DNA of 64,000 nt, taken from assembly GCF_001971705.1 (NCBI RefSeq), contig NZ_CP019327.1, positions 806,001 to 870,000 of the forward strand, in the 5' to 3' direction. Position 1 is the stretch's first letter. Every line of letters begins with the position of its first letter. The position numbers and the translations under genes were made by a program. The notes below the pieces were generated by a model, which saw only the letters and a list, made by a program, of their open reading frames with translations, searched no databases and was not told the DNA's origin. The stretch comes from Natronorubrum daqingense. Lineage in GTDB: Archaea > Halobacteriota > Halobacteria > Halobacteriales > Natrialbaceae. Positions 44,036-51,612 of this stretch are shown here, in pieces.

Positions 44036-45034
44036 ATGACCGATCCAGCGGACGACGAGAGCGAGGAGGACCGGCTTACGTACGCCGAGACGGGCGTCGA
44101 CATCGACGCCAGCGAGGACGCGACGGCGGCCTTGCTCGAGGCCTTCGGCAGCGATCTGATGACCGAGTACGCGGGCCTACTCGACATCGGGGACCGATAC
44201 CTCGCGCTGGCGACCGACGGCGTCGGCACGAAACTCCTCGTCGCCGAAGCGATTGCGGACTTCTCGACGATCGGAATCGACTGCATCGCGATGAACGTCA
44301 ACGACCTCGTGGCCGCGGGCGTCGAACCCGTTGCCTTCGTCGACTACCTCGCGATCGACGAACCCGACGACGTCCTGACGAACGAGATTGGCGAGGGACT
44401 CGCAGTGGGGCTCGAGGAGTCGGGCATGACCCTGCTCGGCGGAGAGACGGCCGTCATGCCCGAAGTCGTCTCCGGATTCGATCTCGCGGGGACCTGCGTC
44501 GGCCTCGCCGCGAAAGACGACGTGCTCGAGGGCGAGGCCGAGGTCGGCGACGTTCTCGTCGGTTTCGCCTCGGACGGCATCCACTCGAACGGCCTGACCC
44601 TCGCTCGCGAGGCCGTCACCCGGGAGCACGAGTACACCGATCCGTTTCCCCACGCCGGCGACGGTCGTTCGATCGGCGAGGAACTTCTCCGCCCGACGCG
44701 GATCTACACGGACCTGCTCGAGGCGATGCACGCTCACGACGTTCGCGCAGCGGCCCACATCACGGGTGGTGGCTGGACCAACCTGCTTCGGATGGGCGAG
44801 CGAAAGTACGTCGTCGACGATCCGTTCCCGGCCCAGCCGATCTTCGAGTTCGTCCAGCAGGAAGGCAACGTGAGCGACGAGGAGATGCACCGCACGTTTA
44901 ACATGGGAACTGGCTTCGTCGTCGCCGTCCCCGAAGACCGTGCTGAGGACATAGTCGCCGAAACCGACGGTCGCATCATCGGTCGCGTCGAATCGGGTTC
45001 AGAAGTCGAGATTCGCGGCCTCTCGCTCGAGTAG
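44036..45034 (+). CDS. purM: phosphoribosylformylglycinamidine cyclo-ligase
   Basis: 332 residues from ATG 44036. AIR synthase motifs: TYAETGVDIDASEDATAAL, LATDGVGTKLLVAEA, GIDCIAMNVNDLVAAGVEP, LLGGETAVMPEVVSGFDLAG, FASDGIHSNGLTLAR and AHITGGGWTNLLRMG. It converts FGAM and ATP to AIR in purine synthesis. It stands alone here, behind an AT-rich leader (AATAAGCTACTAAACGG) left by the preceding AT-rich segment. Confidence 0.95.
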   Translation: MTDPADDESEEDRLTYAETGVDIDASEDATAALLEAFGSDLMTEYAGLLDIGDRYLALATDGVGTKLLVAEAIADFSTIGIDCIAMNVNDLVAAGVEPVAFVDYLAIDEPDDVLTNEIGEGLAVGLEESGMTLLGGETAVMPEVVSGFDLAGTCVGLAAKDDVLEGEAEVGDVLVGFASDGIHSNGLTLAREAVTREHEYTDPFPHAGDGRSIGEELLRPTRIYTDLLEAMHAHDVRAAAHITGGGWTNLLRMGERKYVVDDPFPAQPIFEFVQQEGNVSDEEMHRTFNMGTGFVVAVPEDRAEDIVAETDGRIIGRVESGSEVEIRGLSLE

Positions 45035-45129
45035 TGACTCGAGGTCGGACCCAGTGACCAGCACAGCGTATTTGAACGGACGCTCGGACGAAAATCGAAC
45101 GTGAATCCGTCGACGGCCGACACAACGAG

Positions 45130-45642
45130 TTACGCTGTCGACCCCGTCTCGCCCGTCGCCCCTCGAATCGTCTCGTACTCCTCGTGACTGTAGGCGATGA
45201 GCCGAACGTCCTCGAGCGTCTCCGGCGCGTAGGAACCGATCGTTTCGCCGATGATCTTCGCGCCCTCTTCGAGGTCGAATCCGGCGACGCCACAGCCGAG
45301 TGCGGGCAAGACGAGCGACTCACACTCGAGGTCGTCCGCGGTTTCCAAGGTATTTTGCGTCGCGTCGCGGATGCTCGCCTCCGTCGCTCGTCCGTCGCCG
45401 TAGTGGGGCATCGCCGCGGCGTGAATTACGTAGTCGGCCTCGAGGTCGTAGGCGTCGGTCACTGCAACCCCACCGAGGTCTACCGGCCCCTTCGCAGTGG
45501 CTTCTCGATCGAGTTCGTCGCCCGCTTCGGCGCGAAGCGCACCAGCGACACCCGACCCCATCTCGAGGCTGGTGCCAGCGGCGTTGACGAGCGCGTCGGC
45601 TGACTGTGCGGCGATATCACCCTGAACGATCTCGTACTCCAT
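45130..45642 (-). CDS. macro-domain protein
   Basis: 170 residues from MEYEIVQGDIAAQSADALVN at 45642. This opening, the NAAGTSLEMGSGVAGALRAE loop and ALGCGVAGFDLEEGAKIIGE are the ADP-ribose-binding loops of macro domains. It covers the whole protein; no fused domain. Likely role: removal or reading of ADP-ribose or O-acetyl-ADP-ribose. An in-frame extension to 45765 overlaps the neighbouring promoter and is rejected. Confidence 0.9.
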   Translation of the reverse strand: MEYEIVQGDIAAQSADALVNAAGTSLEMGSGVAGALRAEAGDELDREATAKGPVDLGGVAVTDAYDLEADYVIHAAAMPHYGDGRATEASIRDATQNTLETADDLECESLVLPALGCGVAGFDLEEGAKIIGETIGSYAPETLEDVRLIAYSHEEYETIRGATGETGSTA

Positions 45643-45755
45643 ACGCGTGCGTACGTCCTGGGGGACTGTGAATGGACAGCACGTTGAAGCAGCTGAAACA
45701 GTCACAATGGGTGATACGCGCTCGAGTGAGCGGCTCGACCAAAACGTTTTTAGAT

Positions 45756-45769
45756 TTAGGCCCACCTAA
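45756..45769. promoter_or_regulatory. TTAGG-N4-CCTAA inverted repeat (metal-regulator-type operator)
   Basis: TTAGG at 45756-45760 and CCTAA at 45765-45769 form a perfect inverted repeat 10 bases before the start of the 54-residue ORF, just after TATA-like GTTTTTAGATTT. TTAGG/CCTAA half-sites resemble the sites of DtxR/SirR-type iron regulators in haloarchaea. Confidence 0.45.
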
Positions 45770-45778
45770 CTTCTCCTG

Positions 45779-45943
45779 ATGGACGTACCCGCCCGAAGGG
45801 AGACAGTCGATTCCGACGCCCACGAGGTGCCGGCGGCGATCGTGAGCGCGCACGAGACGCGCCCCGGCAAACTCGTGTTGACCGAACGCGGAAACACCGA
45901 CGGTTGGATCGCGACCAACCTCGCCGTCACGCTCGAGCGATAG
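45779..45943 (+). CDS. 54-residue haloarchaeal protein (DUF7331-like)
   Basis: ATG 45779 to TAG 45941-45943. The peptide has HEVPAAIVSAHETRPGKLVL and ends ERGNTDGWIATNLAVTLER, the short conserved form of a haloarchaeal family of unknown function. Codon use is typical of the genome. A TATA-like stretch and a palindrome (45756) lie just upstream, so the transcript is probably leaderless or nearly so. Confidence 0.7.
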   Translation: MDVPARRETVDSDAHEVPAAIVSAHETRPGKLVLTERGNTDGWIATNLAVTLER

Positions 45944-46057
45944 CGCTATTGCCATAGCACTGTCGGCCCTCCACGACCAGAGATGGTGTGGCCGCTCGAG
46001 CCGTGAATCTATCTGTGCCGAAACGGACAAGAATCAGAGGGATTTTGCGCTGCTAAC

Positions 46058-46465
46058 GTGGATTGTCTCACTGTGAATCCGACTCGAGAGTCACTCCTGA
46101 AGGGCGTCCTCGCCGCGCTCGCGTTTTTTCTGTTCACCGGCGTCGTCACCGGAGTCGTACAGACGCCGCTCTTCGAGCGGATGGTCCCTCGGACACCCCT
46201 CGATTACGCGTTTCTCGTTCTCACGTCCCTCCTCGTCGGTGCGTACGTATCTCAGCGAACGATACAGCCTGATTGTGGTAGCGATAGCTGTGCGTACGGC
46301 GGTGCACTCGGGGGCTTCCTCGCCGTCGCCTGTCCTCACTGCAACGCGATTCTCGTCGCCCTCTTCAGTTCGTCGTGGTTAGCGACGTACGTCGATCCGA
46401 TCCGGCCGCTCTTTGGGCTGCTCGCGGTCGGAGCGCTCGGCGGAATTATCTACTATCGTCGCTGA
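46058..46465 (+). CDS. four-helix membrane protein with two cysteine pairs
   Basis: 135 residues from GTG 46058 (GTG 46073 is an alternative). Four hydrophobic segments. Between segments 2 and 3 come CGSDSC and then CPHCN, where the second pair sits at the start of a membrane helix as in the CPVCNK family of small membrane proteins. The paired cysteines suggest thiol exchange or metal binding at the membrane. No family function is known to me. Confidence 0.65.
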   Translation: MDCLTVNPTRESLLKGVLAALAFFLFTGVVTGVVQTPLFERMVPRTPLDYAFLVLTSLLVGAYVSQRTIQPDCGSDSCAYGGALGGFLAVACPHCNAILVALFSSSWLATYVDPIRPLFGLLAVGALGGIIYYRR

Positions 46466-46615
46466 GTCGCGCCGAGTCGCTCTCACGTTCCAGCATATTG
46501 CTCGAGCCCTGTATCACCACTCGAGGAACGTACTCGACGGTCGAAAATCGTTAGATCGAAGAAACTACGAACGATCGCTCGAAAAATACCCGCTCGACAG
46601 CGCCGTCGTTGTCTG

Positions 46616-47161
46616 TTACTTCGTCGCTTCTTCGAGGACGAGGGTGTCGTCCTCGAGGTAGTGTTCGAAGTGGTGGCCGTCGTCTTCGAGCGTCACGAGA
46701 ATCTCACGCAGAATCTCGGCGGTGGCGTAGTCGCCGAGGTTCTCCGCGAGTTCGATGCTGTCGCGCATCGACTCGATGATGTCGCCGTACATCTCGAGGT
46801 CGTTCTGGAACATCGTTCGGACGTCGTAGACGTCCTCGCCCTCGAACTCGACGGTCGCTCGCTGTTCTTGGTTCGTCGGGCCGGAGACCGGGACGCCACC
46901 GAGGGCCTGTGTGCGCTCGGCGATGACGTCAGCGCCCTCCTCGACGTGTTCGTAGGCCTCCTCGAGGAACTCGTGGAGCGGGAGGAACTCGGCACCCTCG
47001 ACGACCCAGTGGTGCTTTTTGAGCTGGTGGTACAACACGTAGGAGTTCGCGAGCTCCGTGTTGAGCGCCTCGACGATCTGCTCGGCCTTTTCTTGCTCGA
47101 GACGGAGTTCGTTCTCCTCGACGGCGTCTGCACGTTGGCGGACGGTCTTTTGGGTGCTCAT
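46616..47161 (-). CDS. dpsA: DNA-protecting ferritin-like protein Dps
   Basis: 181 residues from MSTQKTVRQRADAVEENELR at 47161. Dps features: LNTELANSYVLYHQLKKHHW, VEGAEFLPLHEFLEEAYEHV and VIAERTQALGGVPVSGP, which supply the His, Asp and Glu of the inter-subunit ferroxidase site. It forms a 12-mer that oxidises and stores iron with H2O2. A TATA box GGCTTTAAGTGG (minus strand, near 47190) lies about 27 bases before the ATG, so the mRNA is likely leaderless. A palindrome covers the start region. Confidence 0.92.
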   Translation of the reverse strand: MSTQKTVRQRADAVEENELRLEQEKAEQIVEALNTELANSYVLYHQLKKHHWVVEGAEFLPLHEFLEEAYEHVEEGADVIAERTQALGGVPVSGPTNQEQRATVEFEGEDVYDVRTMFQNDLEMYGDIIESMRDSIELAENLGDYATAEILREILVTLEDDGHHFEHYLEDDTLVLEEATK

Positions 47162-47178
47162 CGTATCTATACGATACG
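47162..47178. promoter_or_regulatory. CGTATC-N5-GATACG inverted repeat at the dpsA transcription start
   Basis: CGTATC at 47162-47167 and GATACG at 47173-47178 form a perfect 6+6 inverted repeat immediately upstream of the dpsA ATG, between it and the TATA box. A repressor bound here would block initiation. Confidence 0.45.
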
Positions 47179-47369
47179 CTCGCATCCCACTTAAAGCCTT
47201 CCCATGACGAAATAATTTTTTGGGAGGCAAAAACTTTCGTTAGCTCATGCGGCTAACTTTCTTGTATTACCCGTGTTGTGTGCCACCGGACGGACTGGTC
47301 GTTGGTCCACCAATGTTATTTTTTCGAGAATGAGTAAACATTTTCTGTGTGGCCGACGTACGTGCTCGT

Positions 47370-48839
47370 ATGGCAACGAGAATCGCACAGCGACGAGAGC
47401 AGAGTTACGTCGCCGGAGAGTGGCTCGAGTCCGAAAACACCATTTCGGTTTCGGATCTCGCCGATGGCGGCACCTTCGCGCAGGTCGCCGCTGCCGACCG
47501 AGCCGTTGCCGAGGCGGCACTCGAGGCAGCCCACGAAATCAAGCCCGAGCTTCGAGAGACGACGGTCGTCGAACGCGCCCAGTGGTGCGAGGAAATCGCC
47601 GCTGGCATTCGTGAGCGCGAGGAGGAACTGACGGAGGTCATCGTCCGCGAAGCTGGGAAGCCGATTTCCTCTGCTCGCGGCGAGGTCGAGCAGGCCGCAA
47701 CTCGGTTCGATCGAGCCGCGGAAGAGGCCCGCAATATCGTCAGCAAGGGCGAGTATCGCGAGGGCTCGACCGAGGGCCACGAGGGCTGGCAGGCCATCGT
47801 GAAACACGAACCGATCGGCTCGGTGTTGTGCATCACGCCCTACAACTACCCGCTGGCGACGACGGCGCTCCAGGTCGCACCCGCGCTCGCGGCCGGCAAC
47901 AGCGTCGTCCTCAAACCGGCGAGCAAGACGCCTATCTCCGCGGCGATCCTCGCGGCCGTGATCGCCGACGTCGACGGCATTCCAGACGGTGCGTTCAACT
48001 TCGTCCCCGGCGAGGCCAGCGAAATCGGTGACGTACTCGCGGGCGACGACCGCATCAACGCAATTGCCATGACCGGCTCCTCGAGCGCCGGGAACCACAT
48101 CGCCCGCGAGAGCGGGATGGTCAACCTCCACATGGAACTCGGGGGTAACGCGCCGGCTATCGTCTTCGAGGACGCGGACCTCGCGGACGTCGCAGGAAGC
48201 TGCGCTAAAGGATCGTTCAAGTACGCCGGCCAGCGCTGCTCGGCTATCTCGCGCGTGATCGCCCACGAGTCGATCCACGACGACCTCGCTGATCTCATCG
48301 AGGGCCAGATGGACGCCTGGCAGGCGGGTGACCTCTTCGACGAGGACACGGCTTTCGGCCCCCTCATCAGCGAGGAACAAGCCGACTGGGTCGAAACACT
48401 GGTCGACGACGCCGTCGAGAAGGGGGCGGATCTGATTCGCGGCGGCAGCCGTCGCGCTCCCGAGGGCGTGCCGGAGGAACTCGGCGAGCAGTTCTTCGAG
48501 CCGACGCTGCTCGCGAACGTTCCCCACGACGCCAGAATCGTCGACGAAGAGCAGTTCGGTCCCGTCGCAGCGATCACCACGTTCGAAGACGAGGACGAGG
48601 CGCTCGAGATCGCGAACGGCTCCGACCTCGCACTGGACGCGTCCGTCTTCACGAGCGACCACTCGAGAGCGATGTCCGTTGCAGATCGAGTGGATGCGGG
48701 TGCCGTTCGCATCAACGGCCCACCGAGCCACGGACTCGGCGACATTCCCTTCGGCGGGAACAAGGACTCGGGCATCGGCCGGGAGGGCCTCGACGCCTCG
48801 ATCCACGAGATGATGCGAAAGAAGAGTATCGTCCTCTAA
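47370..48839 (+). CDS. aldehyde dehydrogenase family protein (GapN-like)
   Basis: 489 residues from MATRIAQRREQSYVAGEWLE at 47370. Catalytic residues are in place: Asn in CITPYNYPLATT, Glu in MELGGNAPAIVF and Cys in YAGQRCSAISRV. The AGQRC-type active site and length resemble non-phosphorylating glyceraldehyde-3-phosphate dehydrogenase (GapN), which would bypass phosphoglycerate kinase. Other aldehydes, such as succinate semialdehyde, remain possible. It is divergent from dpsA. Confidence 0.85.
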   Translation: MATRIAQRREQSYVAGEWLESENTISVSDLADGGTFAQVAAADRAVAEAALEAAHEIKPELRETTVVERAQWCEEIAAGIREREEELTEVIVREAGKPISSARGEVEQAATRFDRAAEEARNIVSKGEYREGSTEGHEGWQAIVKHEPIGSVLCITPYNYPLATTALQVAPALAAGNSVVLKPASKTPISAAILAAVIADVDGIPDGAFNFVPGEASEIGDVLAGDDRINAIAMTGSSSAGNHIARESGMVNLHMELGGNAPAIVFEDADLADVAGSCAKGSFKYAGQRCSAISRVIAHESIHDDLADLIEGQMDAWQAGDLFDEDTAFGPLISEEQADWVETLVDDAVEKGADLIRGGSRRAPEGVPEELGEQFFEPTLLANVPHDARIVDEEQFGPVAAITTFEDEDEALEIANGSDLALDASVFTSDHSRAMSVADRVDAGAVRINGPPSHGLGDIPFGGNKDSGIGREGLDASIHEMMRKKSIVL

Positions 48840-48950
48840 CGGCGATTCCGGCGACTCGAGGGGGCCGTTCCCCCGCTCGTTTTTCTCACCGCTTCCCTCG
48901 TGGTGGATGCAAGCCGACCTGCTATCGGTATTCAGGCCGATTGGTAGCTC

Positions 48951-50132
48951 ATGTCGAGCGATCTTCGTGACGGTCTCAATTTCGCCAAAACGGTCGTCGA
49001 GGGTATTCAAGAGAAGAACGTTCCGTTCATGGCTGCAGGTATCGCTTACCAGGCGTTCATCTCACTCATTCCGTTGCTCGTGCTCGTTTTCTTCTTCGTC
49101 ACGCTCGCCGGAGACGAACAGTTCGCGGCGCAGGTCACCGAGACGACGGAGGGAGCACTCCCCGAAAGCGGCCAGTTGCTCATCGAAGAGTCGCTCGAGG
49201 ACTCGCCAGCCACCGCGGGATCGACCGTCATCGGCGTGGTCGTCCTCCTATGGGGGTCGCTGAAGATATTCAGGGGGCTCGATACGGCGTTTTCGGAGAT
49301 TTACGACTCGACCGCGGAGAGTTCGTTCCTCGACCAGATCCGTGATGCGCTGTTGGTCTTCGGTGCGATCGGTGGCGCGCTCATCGCCGCAACCGCCGCC
49401 GGAATCGTGTTCGCGTTCCTGCCCGATATTCCCGGACTTGGACTCTTGCAGTCGCTGTTGCTCGTCGTCGTCCTTACGGGCGCGTTCTACCCGATGTACT
49501 ACTACTTCCCGGACGTCGACGTGACCAAGCGTGAAGTGATCCCCGGCGTGCTGGTCGCAGCCGTCGGCTGGATGGCCCTCCAATCGCTCTTTCGCGTGTA
49601 CGTCGCCTTCGCCGCCGAGTCGGAGGGAGCGGGAGCAGTCGGTGCAATTTTACTGTTGCTGACGTGGCTGTACTTCGGCGGCCTGATCTTGCTCTCCGGA
49701 GCCGTCGTCAACGCGATCGGAACGGGCTACCTCGAGCCGGGGAGCGACGAAACCGAACAGGGTGCGGACGACTCGAGGGAGCCACTCGAGGGCTCGATCG
49801 CAGCGACGGGAAGAGCGCCACTCGGAGCCGAGACGGCGAGTGAGTACGAGTACGACCACCTTCGCGATCGTGCGAACGCGCTCGAGCGCGAGCGAAACCA
49901 ACTCCGACTCGATCGGGACGCCCAGCGAAAACGACGATACCGTCTCGAGGATCGCGTGCGAGCGCTCGAATCCACGAACCGGGAGCTCGAAGCGACCAAC
50001 GACCGTCTGCAACGAGCGCTCGAGGAACGCGAGCGGGACGAAACGCGCTCCGGTTGGCAACGCGCGCTTCGGACGGTGACTCGACACGTGCGGACGATCA
50101 ACGTCGGGTCGGTCGATCGTGGCCGCGAGTGA
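48951..50132 (+). CDS. YihY/BrkB-family membrane protein with C-terminal coiled coil
   Basis: 393 residues. The BrkB/YihY core occupies residues 1-265 with six membrane segments; its signature is seen in MAAGIAYQAFISLIPLLVLV, WGSLKIFRGLDTAFSEIYD and LLTWLYFGGLILLSGAVVNA. The remaining 125 residues are a charged linker and a coiled coil (RDRANALERERNQLRLDRD). The family was once called ribonuclease BN but is a membrane protein of unclear function. The coiled coil could mediate assembly. Confidence 0.87.
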   Translation: MSSDLRDGLNFAKTVVEGIQEKNVPFMAAGIAYQAFISLIPLLVLVFFFVTLAGDEQFAAQVTETTEGALPESGQLLIEESLEDSPATAGSTVIGVVVLLWGSLKIFRGLDTAFSEIYDSTAESSFLDQIRDALLVFGAIGGALIAATAAGIVFAFLPDIPGLGLLQSLLLVVVLTGAFYPMYYYFPDVDVTKREVIPGVLVAAVGWMALQSLFRVYVAFAAESEGAGAVGAILLLLTWLYFGGLILLSGAVVNAIGTGYLEPGSDETEQGADDSREPLEGSIAATGRAPLGAETASEYEYDHLRDRANALERERNQLRLDRDAQRKRRYRLEDRVRALESTNRELEATNDRLQRALEERERDETRSGWQRALRTVTRHVRTINVGSVDRGRE

Positions 50133-50204
50133 GGCTCAGAGGATGGATTTGTGCAGTCGGTCGGAGTCGAGACACATTAGTACATCCCGGTCGCATTCGG
50201 ATCC

Positions 50205-50627
50205 GTGTCGTATCCGGTTCGAAGCGCTCGCCAGCGAATTCAGGCGGAACACGCCGCGGTCGTGGAGGGAGTCGACCGCGTCGCAACACGGATCGCGGAG
50301 CCGTGGGATACCGCGCGAACGACGGATCGCAACGCGGTCGTCGACGGTCTCCACGAGGGTCTCGAGATGGCCGGCGTGCTCGAGTACCTCCCTCGAGTCC
50401 TCGTCGATGTCGTGGAGGCAATCGGATGTGAGCTTCGGGCACAGCCGGTCGCCGCCCCACCGTACGTGGTCGTCACGAGTTGTGGCCCGATACTCCGCGC
50501 GACGATCGACCCGGGCCGATTGGTCATTCGATTCGATGCGTTCGAAGTCGTCCGCAATTGTGATCCGCGCCAGCCACCGGCGTACCGCCGGCAAGACGGC
50601 GTTCGCGTTCACGTGTCACTCGAGTAG
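50205..50627 (+). CDS. conserved haloarchaeal protein (DUF7988-like)
   Basis: 140 residues from GTG 50205 (MSYPVRSARQRIQAEHAAVV). A helical first half (VVDGLHEGLEMAGVLEYLP) leads to a beta-rich end, PVAAPPYVVVTSCGPILRAT. I recognise this layout as a conserved haloarchaeal family without known function. It is the second gene after the BrkB-type gene on the same strand, 72 bases apart. Confidence 0.6.
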   Translation: MSYPVRSARQRIQAEHAAVVEGVDRVATRIAEPWDTARTTDRNAVVDGLHEGLEMAGVLEYLPRVLVDVVEAIGCELRAQPVAAPPYVVVTSCGPILRATIDPGRLVIRFDAFEVVRNCDPRQPPAYRRQDGVRVHVSLE

Positions 50628-50705
50628 GCCCGCGAACTCGTTTTCGTAGGGAGATTCGATCCCCCGAATCAGACGCTGCTATTCACCACTCCGCAATTGT
50701 TCCTC

Positions 50706-50715
50706 GTTATTAATA
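50706..50715. promoter_or_regulatory. GTTATTAATA box upstream of the zinc-binding lipoprotein gene
   Basis: The 10-mer contains the palindrome TATTAATA and starts 58 bases before the ATG at 50764. The same 10-mer lies 60 bases before the znuA ATG (51553-51562). Matching sequence and spacing suggest a shared zinc-responsive operator or promoter element. Confidence 0.45.
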
Positions 50716-50763
50716 CCGTTACACTCATTACTAATCAGTCGTAACTCTGCGTCGAGAACTAAC

Positions 50764-51441
50764 ATGACCACGAATCAACGTTCGACGTCTCGTCGCACAC
50801 TGCTCGCATCGTCCGGTTCGCTCGCACTCCTCGGCCTCGCCGGCTGCCTGGGCGACGATGACGGCGATGATGGTGACGACGGCGATGACGATGGAGACAA
50901 CGGAAGCGACGATAACGGCTCCGACCTCGAGGTCGAAGAGTTCCAGTTGCTCGACCGCGATCACGACGAGGACGTCATCGCGTACGTCCACGGCGACCAC
51001 TGGGACCACGGACCGCTCGTGGTTCCGGAGGGAGACAACGTCTCTCTCGGTGCGCGCATCGAAGACGAAGACGGGGAAGAAATCGACCTCGAGGAAGCGG
51101 GTCTCGACCTCGAGGGCGAACTCGTCGGCGATGGGGACGACACCGTTTCGCTCGAATCACACGGCGACCACATCCACGTCGAAGGGGAGGAAGAAGGGTT
51201 CGCGGACGTCGTCTTCCAACTCGTCGAGGACGACGAGGTCGTGTACGAAACTCCCGGCGACGACGAACACCCGCTCGAGGTCGAAGTCGGTGACGGGGAC
51301 CAAGAGTACGTCGACGAGGACGACGACCACGACCATGACGACGACAACGATCACGATGATGACGGCCACGACCATGACGACGACAACGATCACGATGATG
51401 ACGGCCACGGCCATGACGACGGCCACGATGACGACCACTAA
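50764..51441 (+). CDS. Tat-exported zinc-binding lipoprotein with His/Asp-rich tail
   Basis: 225 residues. SRRTLLASSGSLALLGLAGC is a Tat signal with lipobox Cys. An acidic linker leads to a domain at about residues 54-175 (VHGDHWDHGPLVV, then SLESHGDHIHVEG, then FQLVEDDEVVYETPG), rich in His pairs that could bind zinc. The last 40 residues are almost only Asp and His, in a 39-bp tandem repeat. The same domain occurs as an insertion in ZnuA encoded next door. Likely role: catching zinc outside the cell and passing it to ZnuA. Confidence 0.8.
   Translation: MTTNQRSTSRRTLLASSGSLALLGLAGCLGDDDGDDGDDGDDDGDNGSDDNGSDLEVEEFQLLDRDHDEDVIAYVHGDHWDHGPLVVPEGDNVSLGARIEDEDGEEIDLEEAGLDLEGELVGDGDDTVSLESHGDHIHVEGEEEGFADVVFQLVEDDEVVYETPGDDEHPLEVEVGDGDQEYVDEDDDHDHDDDNDHDDDGHDHDDDNDHDDDGHGHDDGHDDDH
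51331..51408 (+). repeat. 39-bp tandem repeat encoding a His/Asp tail
   Basis: Two nearly identical 39-bp copies encode DHDDDNDHDDDGH twice, within the C-terminus of the zinc-binding lipoprotein. Repeat number is likely to vary between strains and would change the number of zinc-binding His residues. Confidence 0.75.
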
Positions 51442-51552
51442 CTGAGAGCGGTCGACAGAGCGCGTTTCGGGCAGGTGCCTTCTGCCGCACCGACTTCCGT
51501 CGAAACCCGAGACGTCTCTGTGTTACTAATGCACAGGTTCACAGTAGCAGCT

Positions 51553-51562
51553 GTTATTAATA
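51553..51562. promoter_or_regulatory. GTTATTAATA box upstream of znuA
   Basis: Identical 10-mer to 50706-50715, here 60 bases before the znuA ATG at 51613. Around it lies further AT-rich sequence (GGAATAATAACGTTTTTATT at 51573-51592) that probably holds the core promoter. Confidence 0.45.
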
Positions 51563-51612
51563 GTACAGGGAGGAATAATAACGTTTTTATTCACCCGCTG
51601 GCACCATTCGGT

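Noticed and set aside
47316..49010. 564-codon minus-strand frame
   Set aside because: Antisense of the aldehyde dehydrogenase gene, whose catalytic motifs are complete.
50975..51490. Long minus-strand frame over the His/Asp-rich lipoprotein gene
   Set aside because: Low-complexity antisense of the GAC/CAC repeats.
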